Below the pieces are notes generated by a model that saw only the letters and a program-made list of their open reading frames with translations, did not search any database and was not told the origin of the DNA. The position numbers were made by a program, and so were the translations under genes. 64,000 nucleotides of DNA from Clostridium pascui (GTDB lineage Bacteria > Bacillota > Clostridia > Clostridiales > Clostridiaceae). Each line of letters begins with the position of its first letter. Position 1 is the first letter of the stretch. Positions 19,373 to 27,928 of the stretch are shown piece by piece. The stretch lies in assembly GCF_016908015.1 (NCBI RefSeq), contig NZ_JAFBDB010000006.1:124001-188000 (forward strand), given 5' to 3'.

Positions 19373-20305
19373 ATGGAATTTAAGCAAATTCAGCAGGTTA
19401 TAGAAATCGCTAAAACAGCATCTATAAGTAAAGCAGCGCAAAATCTTTATATTTCACAGCCCAATCTAAGTCTTTCTATTAAAAATTTAGAAATGGAACT
19501 AGGAGCATCATTGTTCATTAGAACTACAAAAGGAATTGAGCTTACGGAATTTGGAGAGCAGTTTTTAGCTTATTCAAGACCTGTTTATCAACAGTTTTTG
19601 CAGCTAGAAGAAATTTGCCAGCATGTAATTCATGAAAATAGAAAGATTTTTTCAGTATCCACAGTTACATTAAAGTTTGTTTATAATGTTTTTGTTGATA
19701 TATATCAAAAACATCGCGAAGAAAATATTTATTTTTCCCATAATGAAAACACTACAAAAGGGGTTATTGAGGATGTATGCCAGCAAAATGCGGACATAGG
19801 AATAATCATATTTACATCCTTGCAGAGGAAGTCAATTAAGCGAGTATTAAAGCTTAAGGAGCTTGAATATACGCGTCTTTCTATGGAGCTGCCATATGTT
19901 ATTGTAAGTACATTAAATCCGTATTTTTATAAGGATATTGAAAGTGTTGATATAAAAGAGTTATCTATATATCCATTCATTGCATCATACGGTGATATTT
20001 TTTACAGTTCAGCTAATGAAATGTCTACTGTAAGCAGTATCAACCAGCTAGCGCGAACTAGTAAGATTTATATTTCAAATAGAGCTTGCTTATATGACTT
20101 GCTTTATCGAACTGATGCATTTAGCATCTGTTCCAATAATGCAGTAGCATATAAAGAAGAAAAGGCTTACGAAAAAATTAGGCCCATTCCAATTAAGTCA
20201 CCAGATTTTAATTTTGAAATTGGCTGGATTAAACGTAAAAATTATATTATATCTCCTATAGCTGAGGAATTTATCTATAAGGTTATACAAACTATGGAAG
20301 GGTAG
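19373..20305 (+). CDS. LysR-family transcriptional regulator
   Basis: A 310-residue LysR-type regulator: an N-terminal winged helix (MEFKQIQQVIEIAKTASISKAAQ, then LYISQPNLSLSIKNLEMELG) followed by a periplasmic-binding-like effector domain. ATG 19373 has AAGGAG upstream at proper distance; the frame also opens at 19355 but without a site. It is divergent from the C26 hydrolase and symporter, the usual layout for a LysR protein controlling its neighbours from the shared 216-bp intergenic region. Effector unknown. Confidence 0.87.
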   Translation: MEFKQIQQVIEIAKTASISKAAQNLYISQPNLSLSIKNLEMELGASLFIRTTKGIELTEFGEQFLAYSRPVYQQFLQLEEICQHVIHENRKIFSVSTVTLKFVYNVFVDIYQKHREENIYFSHNENTTKGVIEDVCQQNADIGIIIFTSLQRKSIKRVLKLKELEYTRLSMELPYVIVSTLNPYFYKDIESVDIKELSIYPFIASYGDIFYSSANEMSTVSSINQLARTSKIYISNRACLYDLLYRTDAFSICSNNAVAYKEEKAYEKIRPIPIKSPDFNFEIGWIKRKNYIISPIAEEFIYKVIQTMEG

Positions 20306-20392
20306 GGTGAAAAATTTAAGTACAATATTTGTTTTGAAATAGATAACGCACTAGATGATGCAAAAGAAGTTATTTGTATATATTACATTTTA

Positions 20393-20421
20393 TTGAAAAA
20401 TTATGAATAAACTAATATAAT
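20393..20421 (+). promoter_or_regulatory. sigma-A promoter of the AraC-type regulator gene
   Basis: TTGAAA (20393-20398), 17-bp spacer, TATAAT (20416-20421). Predicted transcript start near 20428, about 107 nt before the ATG. Confidence 0.75.
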
Positions 20422-20534
20422 ATTAATATGACTTTTTAGTACAAAATTAATATCAGTTCTTGTAAACATTTTTGAAATTTAGAGGAAGGGTTTTTGTATT
20501 GTGATTTGTTAATGTTAAATGGGGGGATATATAT

Positions 20535-22904
20535 ATGAACAATATATATCAAAAGTTTAAAAAGAATATAAAAGCAAAAAATACCTTTCATAAACTAATG
20601 CTTTCTTATGTTATCTTCATAGTTCTCTTTCTTTTAACGACCATGTTTGTCTTATATAAAGGCTATAAAAAGCAAATTGTTGAACAATCCAGCAGGGTAT
20701 CTGAAAATATTATAAATCAAGCAGAGTACTATACGGGGTATACTCTTGACTGGGCAAAGTCGTACATATACAAATTGTATTTAGATGAGCAGGTTTATAA
20801 TTTGATGTTTGATTATAATAGTAATTCCAAGTTAGGTTTTTCACCATATTTAAAGGTAAAACAAGCTGCTGCTATGATTCCATCTATCCAATCTGTGTAC
20901 GTTTACAACCGTAATAATAAGATGATATATTCATCCGATGGAAACTCATCTTATTATTCCTTGTTTTATGATAGCGATATAATGAAGAGACTTAAAGAGT
21001 CCACTGAATCACTCAGTTCAAATTTTATCTCAAGACAGATAACCGTACCAATCAATGGAGAGGAATATAAGAGGAATATACTTACCTTAATTTTATCAAA
21101 TTCAAAGTCGGATATAGATGGAAATCCATATGGAGCTATAGTTTTAAATCTTGATGCAAATTCTGTACAAGCCTATTTTCACAATATGTCAGAAAGCGAT
21201 TATAATTTGATGGCTATAAATAAAAAAGGCCAAGTAATTTTACATTCAGATGAAGATATGTTTTTAAAAGATATATCAAATTTAAATTATGTTGATAAGA
21301 TAATAAATTCTAAAAATAAACAGGGAAGTTTTTTAGTCAATATTGAAGAAAGTCCATCAATAGTAACCTATAGATACAGCAAGAAACTAGACTTATTTTT
21401 TTTAAATATAGTAAGGTATGATACCTTGATTGAAAGTATTAGAGGAATGAGCAGATTTTTGATTTTAGCATTTATTTTATTATTTTTATTTGGACTAGGA
21501 TATTCAGTATTCACCTCTAAAAAAATATATAAGCCAATTGCAGAAACAGTAAATACAGTTAAAAAATATTTAGATGTTGATGAGGATATAAATAAAGAAC
21601 TAGGTATTGAAGAAAATTCGAGAAATGAAATGGAATATGTTACAAAGGTAGTAGATACTCTTATGAATAAGCCGATATCCTTTGCAAAGCTTTCGGATAA
21701 GGATTTATATTTCATTAGAAATCAACTGCTTAAAGCTCTGCTTTTAAATATGGTTACAGAGTTTGAAAGTTTCAAAGTAAAGTTAAAGGAAGTAGGTTTT
21801 GAGGTAGCTAGCAGAAATATGGCTATAGTATTATTTAAGATGGATTTTTATAAAAAACTTATAAAAGAAAAGGGAGATGTAGAATTTAAAAGTTTAAAAC
21901 GCAATTTATATATTGAGCTTTCTAATATATCCAAAGAATATTTTGATTGTGAGATTATAGGATTGGAAGAGGATGAAATATGTCTTATTATCAAGGTCAA
22001 AGATAAAATAGATGATGAATTAACAAATAAAATAGTCCAGTTAATCCAAGAAATCCAGGAAACAGTACTTAATAGATTAAATATTTCTCTTTCTGCATCA
22101 ATAGGAAGATATGCAGAAAGACTTGAGGAAGCGTCTGTTGCATACAAGACTGCCAAAGACTATATTAATTATCGGTTTAAATATGGACCTAAATCAATAC
22201 TGATTAATGAACAAATAACCCAGGATATTTCCGGGGAAAGTAAGTATGAAGATGCACATCCAGAAGCACTTTTTAAGGCTGTAAAGCTGGGAAACCTTGA
22301 TGAGGTAGAAACTGAACTTGATAAAGTATTTAGTATACTGAAGAAAATGTCCTATAGCGATATGAGAATTTCTATTACTCAATTTGGAATTAACTCTCAA
22401 AAGGTTATAAATAATATTTGTCACATGAGCAAGGAAAATGCTTATATAGACATTAAAGAACTCACTGATAATTTATTTAATTATGAAACTATAGATGAAG
22501 TTAAAGATTACTTCCTAAATATATATAAAAGTGTTTTAATTCAAATAAAAGAGAAGAAGTCCAATAGAAAAAATGATGTAATTGAAAGTGTAAAAAAGTA
22601 TATAAATCAAAACTACTGCGATCAGTTATTAGCCTTAGAGGTGATAGCATCAGAAATGAGGCTTTCTCCAAATTACTTAAGGACTATGTTCAAGGAAAGT
22701 GAAGGTAAATCTATTTCTAATTATATAAATGAGGTTAGATTTGAAAAAGCTAAGGAGCTTTTAAAGACTACAGAGCTAACAGCAAAAGAAATTTCAATAA
22801 AAATAGGCTTCGAAAACTTCAATTATTTTTATACGGCTTTCAAGAAATACTATGGAGTGTCTCCAAATCAATTTAGAAACAATATAAATAGTATATATCA
22901 ATAG
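20535..22904 (+). CDS. membrane-bound AraC-family sensor/regulator
   Basis: A 789-residue one-component regulator of the YesN/AraC membrane type. A first transmembrane helix lies at about residues 22-44, then an extracellular sensing region to about 295 (Cache-like by layout), a second helix at about 305-325 (LILAFILLFLFGLGYSVF), a cytoplasmic middle part resembling the degenerate GGDEF-like domain of this family, and a C-terminal AraC helix-turn-helix pair from about 685 (LALEVIASEMRLSPNYL, TAKEISIKIGFENFNYFYTAF). GGGGGG precedes ATG 20535. Position directly upstream suggests that it senses external sugar or inositol and activates the transporter and catabolic operon. Confidence 0.88.
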   Translation: MNNIYQKFKKNIKAKNTFHKLMLSYVIFIVLFLLTTMFVLYKGYKKQIVEQSSRVSENIINQAEYYTGYTLDWAKSYIYKLYLDEQVYNLMFDYNSNSKLGFSPYLKVKQAAAMIPSIQSVYVYNRNNKMIYSSDGNSSYYSLFYDSDIMKRLKESTESLSSNFISRQITVPINGEEYKRNILTLILSNSKSDIDGNPYGAIVLNLDANSVQAYFHNMSESDYNLMAINKKGQVILHSDEDMFLKDISNLNYVDKIINSKNKQGSFLVNIEESPSIVTYRYSKKLDLFFLNIVRYDTLIESIRGMSRFLILAFILLFLFGLGYSVFTSKKIYKPIAETVNTVKKYLDVDEDINKELGIEENSRNEMEYVTKVVDTLMNKPISFAKLSDKDLYFIRNQLLKALLLNMVTEFESFKVKLKEVGFEVASRNMAIVLFKMDFYKKLIKEKGDVEFKSLKRNLYIELSNISKEYFDCEIIGLEEDEICLIIKVKDKIDDELTNKIVQLIQEIQETVLNRLNISLSASIGRYAERLEEASVAYKTAKDYINYRFKYGPKSILINEQITQDISGESKYEDAHPEALFKAVKLGNLDEVETELDKVFSILKKMSYSDMRISITQFGINSQKVINNICHMSKENAYIDIKELTDNLFNYETIDEVKDYFLNIYKSVLIQIKEKKSNRKNDVIESVKKYINQNYCDQLLALEVIASEMRLSPNYLRTMFKESEGKSISNYINEVRFEKAKELLKTTELTAKEISIKIGFENFNYFYTAFKKYYGVSPNQFRNNINSIYQ

Positions 22905-22929
22905 GATAAACAGTATAGCCTAAATGTAG

Positions 22930-22976
22930 AAAAAGACTTGGTATTAGCATAGCTTTAATATTAAGTCTTTCTTTAT
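22930..22976 (+). terminator. terminator after the AraC-type regulator
   Basis: Stem AAAGACTT (22932-22939) / AAGTCTTT (22963-22970) followed by CTTTAT; the loop can form a second small stem. It separates the regulator from the importer operon. Confidence 0.65.
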
Positions 22977-23107
22977 ATCTAACTTTTCAAGGGAATTTTG
23001 GTAATTATTTAACAATGCTTTAATTTTTAAACAAATAATCAAATTTTAAACAAGGGAAATAGTTAGAAAATTAAATCTTTTATAAACATTTGAACTATGT
23101 TGATTTT

Positions 23108-23121
23108 TGAAAACGTTTTAT
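23108..23121 (+). promoter_or_regulatory. possible catabolite-response (cre-like) site
   Basis: TGAAAACGTTTTAT matches the central palindrome of cre sites but lacks the terminal CA. It lies 70 bp upstream of the ABC binding-protein gene, where CcpA control of a sugar operon would be expected. Weak support by eye only. Confidence 0.4.
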
Positions 23122-23190
23122 GATTATAAAGACGGCACGAGAAGTAACAAATGTGTAAAACATTCAATTAAATAAGGGGGATATATTAAA

Positions 23191-24183
23191 ATGAGAAAAA
23201 ACTTATTAAAGGTACTTAGCCTTGCAGCGGTGACTACAGTCATAATGGGTTCATTAGCAGGTTGCGGTAAGTCAAAAGAAACCAACACAAGTGGAAAAGA
23301 AGGCACAGCAAAAACTGAAACAAGAATAGCAGTAGTTTTAAAGGCGGTAAACAGTGATTATTGGAAGCAAGTTAAGGCAGGAGCTGATGATGCAGGTAAG
23401 GCACTTGGAATAAAAGTAGATGTACTTGGACCAAATGCTGAAACTGATATAGCAGGACAAACTTCTATTATGGAAGATCAAATAGTTAATAAGGCATCTG
23501 CTTTAGTAGTAGCTCCATCTCAGCCAAGTGCAGCAGTAGCTACCTTTGATAAGGCTGATGCAGCAAAAATTCCAGTACTTTTAATAGACTCAGATGCTGA
23601 CTGGGATAAAAAACAATCATTTATAGGTACTGGGAACCTTGCAGGTGGAGAAGTTGGCGGTAAGTATATAGCAGGAAAACTTCAAAAGGGTGACCAGGTT
23701 GTAGTTTTAAGAGGAGCTTTAGGAGATAAAACTCATGACGATCGTACTAATGGAGCTAAAAAGGCTATGGAAGATGCCGGCTTAAAAGTTGTAGCTGTTC
23801 AGCCAGCAAATAGTGATAGAAATATGGGTATGTCAGTTATGGAAAACTTAATTCAAACTAATCCAAATATCAAAGGTGTGTTCTGCTCAAATGATGAAAT
23901 GGCTCTTGGTGCTACTAGAGCTTTAAGTCAGGCAGGAAAGAAGGGCGTTATAGTTGTAGGATTTGACGGATCACCAGATGCGTTAAAGGCAATAAAGGCT
24001 GGAGAACTTACAGGTTCAGTTGCTCAAAGTGCATATAATATTGGAAAATTTGGTGTTGAAGCAGCAGCTAAAGTAGTTAAGGGAGAAAGCATAGATAAGA
24101 GAATAGATACAGGAACATCAATGGTTACAAGTGAAAACGTTGATAAGGTTCAAGCTGAGCTTGACAAAATACTAGGAAAATAA
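23191..24183 (+). CDS. sugar/inositol ABC transporter substrate-binding lipoprotein
   Basis: Extracellular binding protein of the ribose/galactose/inositol type (periplasmic-binding fold I), 330 residues. A lipoprotein signal ends in SLAGCGKS with the lipidated Cys near residue 28. The mature part begins RIAVVLKAVNSDYWKQVKAGADDA and includes VLLIDSDADWDKKQSFIGTGN, GALGDKTHDDRTNGA and GVFCSNDEMALGA, the usual ligand-contact segments (Asp and Arg for sugar hydroxyls). It is the first gene of the importer operon. A cyclic polyol such as myo-inositol is the likely ligand because iol genes follow; ribose or another sugar cannot be excluded. Confidence 0.88.
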   Translation: MRKNLLKVLSLAAVTTVIMGSLAGCGKSKETNTSGKEGTAKTETRIAVVLKAVNSDYWKQVKAGADDAGKALGIKVDVLGPNAETDIAGQTSIMEDQIVNKASALVVAPSQPSAAVATFDKADAAKIPVLLIDSDADWDKKQSFIGTGNLAGGEVGGKYIAGKLQKGDQVVVLRGALGDKTHDDRTNGAKKAMEDAGLKVVAVQPANSDRNMGMSVMENLIQTNPNIKGVFCSNDEMALGATRALSQAGKKGVIVVGFDGSPDALKAIKAGELTGSVAQSAYNIGKFGVEAAAKVVKGESIDKRIDTGTSMVTSENVDKVQAELDKILGK

Positions 24184-24225
24184 TTTTGGGTAATTTGCTA
24201 GAAAATAATTGGGGAATTTAACTAG

Positions 24226-24258
24226 ATTGAATCCAAGCTTTAATAACTTGGATTCAAT
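24226..24258 (+). terminator. intercistronic hairpin between binding protein and ATPase genes
   Basis: Perfect 12-bp inverted repeat ATTGAATCCAAG / CTTGGATTCAAT with a 9-nt loop. It probably lowers read-through or protects the upstream mRNA so that binding protein exceeds ATPase and permease. Confidence 0.6.
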
Positions 24259-24293
24259 TCTTTAAATAATAAATGAATGGGGTGTTAGATTAT

Positions 24294-25787
24294 ATGCAGC
24301 CATTTTTGGAATTAAAGGGCGTATCTAAAGTTTTCCCTGGAGTTAGAGCATTGGATTCAGTTGACTTAGAAATATATCCCGGAGAAGTACATGGACTTGT
24401 AGGTGAAAATGGAGCAGGTAAGTCAACCTTAATAAAAATACTTACTGGTGCGCATAAAAACGAAACGGGACAAATAATTATCGAGGGCAAAGAATCAAAC
24501 ATCAAGGGACCAAGAGATGCCATGAATTATGGAATAACAGCTATTTATCAAGAACTTAATATAGTTAAGCAGCTTTCTGTAGCAGAAAATGTATTTCTAG
24601 GCAGAGAAATTAAGAAAAACGGAAATAAGGGACTTTTAGATATAAGTGTTATGAGACAAAAATCAGAAGAGCTTTTAGAAGAATTAGGTCAGAAAATTGA
24701 TACAAAAATTAATGTTGCAAAGCTTGGTATCGGACAGCAGCAGATGGTGGAAATTGCCAAGGCATTAAGCGTTAAAACTAAGCTTTTAATTATGGATGAG
24801 CCTACTTCAAGCCTCGCAGAAAGAGAAGTTAAGGAATTATTAAAAACAGTTAAAGAGCTGAAAAATAAGGGAATAGCAGTTATTTATATATCTCATAGAC
24901 TGGATGAGGTAATGGAAATATGCGACAGGGTTACGGTAATGAGAGATGGACGAAAAATAGATACTTTAGATATAGATAAGGTAGATATAAATGGACTTAT
25001 AAGACTTATGGTTGGACGTAATCTAGAACAGCAGTATCCAAAAATAGAATCCAATGCTAATGAAGAGGCATTAAGAGTTGAAAATTTAAATAGAAGAGGT
25101 GTATTTAAAAACATATCTTTTAACGTTAAAAGGGGAGAAATTGTAGGCTTTTCAGGCCTTGTAGGTGCAGGAAGAACAGAGGTTATGAGAGCCATATTTG
25201 GAGCAGATGAGCATGATTCGGGAGAGATATATATAAATGGTAAGAAAGTTAAGATAACCTGCCCAAAGGATGCAATGAAAAATGGAATTGCATTTTTGAC
25301 TGAGGATAGAAAGGGACAAGGGTTGGTACTTGATAATACGATAGATTTTAATACTAATATAGCTTCTTATGACAAAAGTTCATCTGGAATGCTTTTAAAT
25401 ATTAAGAAGCTTAAAGAATTAACTAAAGAAAATATAAAGAAGCTAAACATAAATCCTCCTTCAGAAGATTTTATTGTAAGACAGTTAAGCGGAGGAAACC
25501 AGCAGAAAGTTGTAATAGCCAAGTGGCTTAATACAAAGGCTAATATCTTTATATTTGATGAACCTACAAGAGGAATTGATGTTGGAGCAAAGGTTGAGGT
25601 TTATAATGTTTTAAATTCACTTATAAAGCAAAACTGTGCAGTAATCATTGTCTCTTCAGAGCTTCCTGAGATACTTGGAATGAGTGATAGAGTTTATGTT
25701 ATGCATGAGGGGGAAATAACAGCTGAAATAAATAGAAAAGATGCAAATCAGGAAAATATAATGCGTGCAGCATCGGGGGAGGTATAG
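24294..25787 (+). CDS. sugar/inositol ABC transporter ATP-binding protein (two NBDs)
   Basis: RbsA/MglA-type ATPase of about 497 residues with two fused nucleotide-binding domains. Domain 1 has Walker A GENGAGKST, signature LGIGQQQMVEIAKAL and Walker B LLIMDEPTSSL. Domain 2 has a degenerate Walker A GLVGAGRTE, as normal for the family, plus LSGGNQQKVVIAKWL and FIFDEPTRGIDVG. ATG 24294 has GGGGTG upstream; an in-frame ATG at 24273 would add seven residues. It powers uptake together with the permease that starts 3 bp after its stop. Confidence 0.93.
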   Translation: MQPFLELKGVSKVFPGVRALDSVDLEIYPGEVHGLVGENGAGKSTLIKILTGAHKNETGQIIIEGKESNIKGPRDAMNYGITAIYQELNIVKQLSVAENVFLGREIKKNGNKGLLDISVMRQKSEELLEELGQKIDTKINVAKLGIGQQQMVEIAKALSVKTKLLIMDEPTSSLAEREVKELLKTVKELKNKGIAVIYISHRLDEVMEICDRVTVMRDGRKIDTLDIDKVDINGLIRLMVGRNLEQQYPKIESNANEEALRVENLNRRGVFKNISFNVKRGEIVGFSGLVGAGRTEVMRAIFGADEHDSGEIYINGKKVKITCPKDAMKNGIAFLTEDRKGQGLVLDNTIDFNTNIASYDKSSSGMLLNIKKLKELTKENIKKLNINPPSEDFIVRQLSGGNQQKVVIAKWLNTKANIFIFDEPTRGIDVGAKVEVYNVLNSLIKQNCAVIIVSSELPEILGMSDRVYVMHEGEITAEINRKDANQENIMRAASGEV

Positions 25788-25790
25788 GGT

Positions 25791-26810
25791 ATGAATAATA
25801 CGGGATTAGAAAATGAAAAAAGAGAAAGATTTCAAAGTTCTGATAAAAAGTCAGTAAAAGATACAATTAGCAAGTTTGGGTCCCTTCTTGGATTAATTCT
25901 TTTATGTATTGGTCTTACAATTGCATCAGAGCAATTTTTCACACTGACAAATGTCATGAATATTGCCAGGCAATCAGCTATTAATAGCTTGATATCAGTA
26001 GGTATGCTTTTAGTAATATTAACGGCGGGTATAGATAATTCAGTTGGATCAAATGTTGCACTTTCAACTTGTCTTATGGGAGTTGCAATTATTAAGTGGC
26101 ACATGAACCCATATCTAGCTATGTTATTATGCTTAGCAGCTGGAACAGGGCTTGGTTATTTAAATGGAATTTTACTTACTAAACTTAGACTGCCACATCC
26201 ATTTATATCAACCCTTGGAACAAAAAACGTGGCAAGAGGACTTGCACTTATTTTAACAGGAGCATCACCGCTATCAGGATTTCCAAAGTCAGTTCAATTT
26301 TTAGGAAATGGTTTTATTGGACCGATACCAATAAGCTTTATTTTAGTAATAGTTGTGTTTGTAGGATTTTCAATTTTCTTAAACAAAACTGCACAAGGAA
26401 GATATATATATGCAGTTGGGGGAAATCTTGATGCTGCAAAACTTTCAGGTATAAATGTAGATAAAACTTTGGTTCGTGCTTATGTGCTTTGTGGAGCTAT
26501 GGCAGCTATAGCTGGAATAGTGCTTACAGGTAGAGTTAATGCAACGTTCCCACTAGCAGGTCTTGATTATGAGTTAGATGCAATAGCAGCATGTATCATA
26601 GGTGGAGCATCCTTTATGGGAGGTTCAGGTACAGTGTGGGGAACTCTTATTGGAGCTATGATAATGGCAGTATTAAGAAATGGACTTAACCTTCTTGGAG
26701 TATCTGCAGATGTTCAGGCTATAGCAATTGGTGTAGTTATCATTGGAGCTGTTTATGTAGACGTATTAAGAAGACAAGCAGAAAAGAAAGCAAAAACTCA
26801 AGCAGCATAG
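25791..26810 (+). CDS. sugar/inositol ABC transporter permease
   Basis: RbsC-type permease of 339 residues with about ten helices. Typical RbsC blocks: ILTAGIDNSVGSNVALST, ISTLGTKNVARGLALILTGA, YAVGGNLDAAKLSGINVDK and IAACIIGGASFMGGSGTVWG. The start is 3 bp after the ATPase stop. It would form the homodimeric channel with the ATPase at 24294 and the binding protein at 23191. Confidence 0.93.
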   Translation: MNNTGLENEKRERFQSSDKKSVKDTISKFGSLLGLILLCIGLTIASEQFFTLTNVMNIARQSAINSLISVGMLLVILTAGIDNSVGSNVALSTCLMGVAIIKWHMNPYLAMLLCLAAGTGLGYLNGILLTKLRLPHPFISTLGTKNVARGLALILTGASPLSGFPKSVQFLGNGFIGPIPISFILVIVVFVGFSIFLNKTAQGRYIYAVGGNLDAAKLSGINVDKTLVRAYVLCGAMAAIAGIVLTGRVNATFPLAGLDYELDAIAACIIGGASFMGGSGTVWGTLIGAMIMAVLRNGLNLLGVSADVQAIAIGVVIIGAVYVDVLRRQAEKKAKTQAA

Positions 26811-26899
26811 TATCAATTAAAATGGAGCTGCTAGAAAAACAGATATCACACCCAAATAGGTGGTTGTAAATAAATATAAAATTTAGGAGGTTATGCAAT

Positions 26900-27928
26900 A
26901 TGATTAAAGTTGGAGTTGCAGGATATGGAGTTATTGGACAAAGACTGGCAGATGGAGTTGCAGCGCAAAAGGACATGGAGCTTGTAGGAGTTGCAGATGT
27001 TGCACCTACACTATCTGTAAGAGCATTAAAGGAAAAAGGAATGCCATATGATTTATATAACTCACTTCCAGATAATCAAAAATTATTTGATGAGGCTGGA
27101 ATAAAGATAAGCGGAACACTTGAGGATTTAGTTCAAAAGGTAGATATAATGCTTGATGCAACCAGTGCAGGAATTGGAGCAAAGAATAAAGAGATTTATA
27201 CAAAATACAACAAAAAAGCAATATTCCAGGGGGGAGAGAAAAACAGCGTTGCTGATGTATTCTTCCATGGTTATGCAAACTATGAAAAGGGTGTTGGAAA
27301 ACAATTTTTGAAATTAACATCCTGTAATACAACGGGACTTATAAGAGCAGTTGACTGCTTAGACAAACTAGTTGGCGTTGAAAAAGTTGCAATTACAATT
27401 ATAAGACGTGTGGCTGACCCAGGTGATTATCACAGAGGACTTACAAATGCACTTCAAGTAGATAAAGCACCAAGTCATCAGGCACTAGATCTTATGACAA
27501 TAATGCCACATGTAGAGGCTACTGGAATATTAGTTCATACACCAGTAACTCATGGACACATAATTACAGTAGTTGCTACCCCTAAGAAAGATATATCAAA
27601 GGAACAACTATTAGAAGCTTTTAGTAAACATCCAAGAATAAGGGTGGTAAGACTTGCAGATGGATTCCAAGGAAATGCTTCCTTATTTAGATATGCAAGA
27701 GATTTAGGTAATCCAAGAGGAGATATGTATGAAATAGCATTATTTGAAGAATCCGTAGTTAAATCAGGTAAAGATATAATGTTTGCAATAAACATTCCAC
27801 AGGAAGCTGTAGTTATACCAGAAAATATGGATGCTATAAGAGCGGCTATGGAAATGCAAACTGACGGAGCAGAAGGAGTTCACGAAACAAATAAATATTT
27901 GGAGTTGGGAAAATGGATGGAAAAATAG
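26900..27928 (+). CDS. archaeal-type (class II) glyceraldehyde-3-phosphate dehydrogenase homolog
   Basis: NAD(P)-dependent phosphorylating aldehyde dehydrogenase of the archaeal GAPDH family, 342 residues, distinct from the usual bacterial GapA. The Rossmann motif GVAGYGVIGQRLADG, the active-site Cys142 in SCNTTGLIR and a His at 218 or 220 (VTHGHI) are present, as is IIRRVADP. Two blocks differ from what I know of archaeal enzymes: PSHQALDL where PSHHGPDV is usual, and HTPVTHGH where a PTTLMHMH type is usual. It overlaps by 16 bp an archaeal-type PGK gene. It could act on glyceraldehyde 3-phosphate, erythrose 4-phosphate or, as proposed in the findings, D-malate semialdehyde. Ordinary glycolytic function is not excluded. 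Confidence 0.85.
   Translation: MIKVGVAGYGVIGQRLADGVAAQKDMELVGVADVAPTLSVRALKEKGMPYDLYNSLPDNQKLFDEAGIKISGTLEDLVQKVDIMLDATSAGIGAKNKEIYTKYNKKAIFQGGEKNSVADVFFHGYANYEKGVGKQFLKLTSCNTTGLIRAVDCLDKLVGVEKVAITIIRRVADPGDYHRGLTNALQVDKAPSHQALDLMTIMPHVEATGILVHTPVTHGHIITVVATPKKDISKEQLLEAFSKHPRIRVVRLADGFQGNASLFRYARDLGNPRGDMYEIALFEESVVKSGKDIMFAINIPQEAVVIPENMDAIRAAMEMQTDGAEGVHETNKYLELGKWMEK

Noticed and set aside
19223-19441. 72-residue minus-strand frame between the C26 hydrolase and LysR genes
   Set aside because: It runs across the LysR start, has no ribosome binding site and no family resemblance; the region is better read as a divergent promoter.
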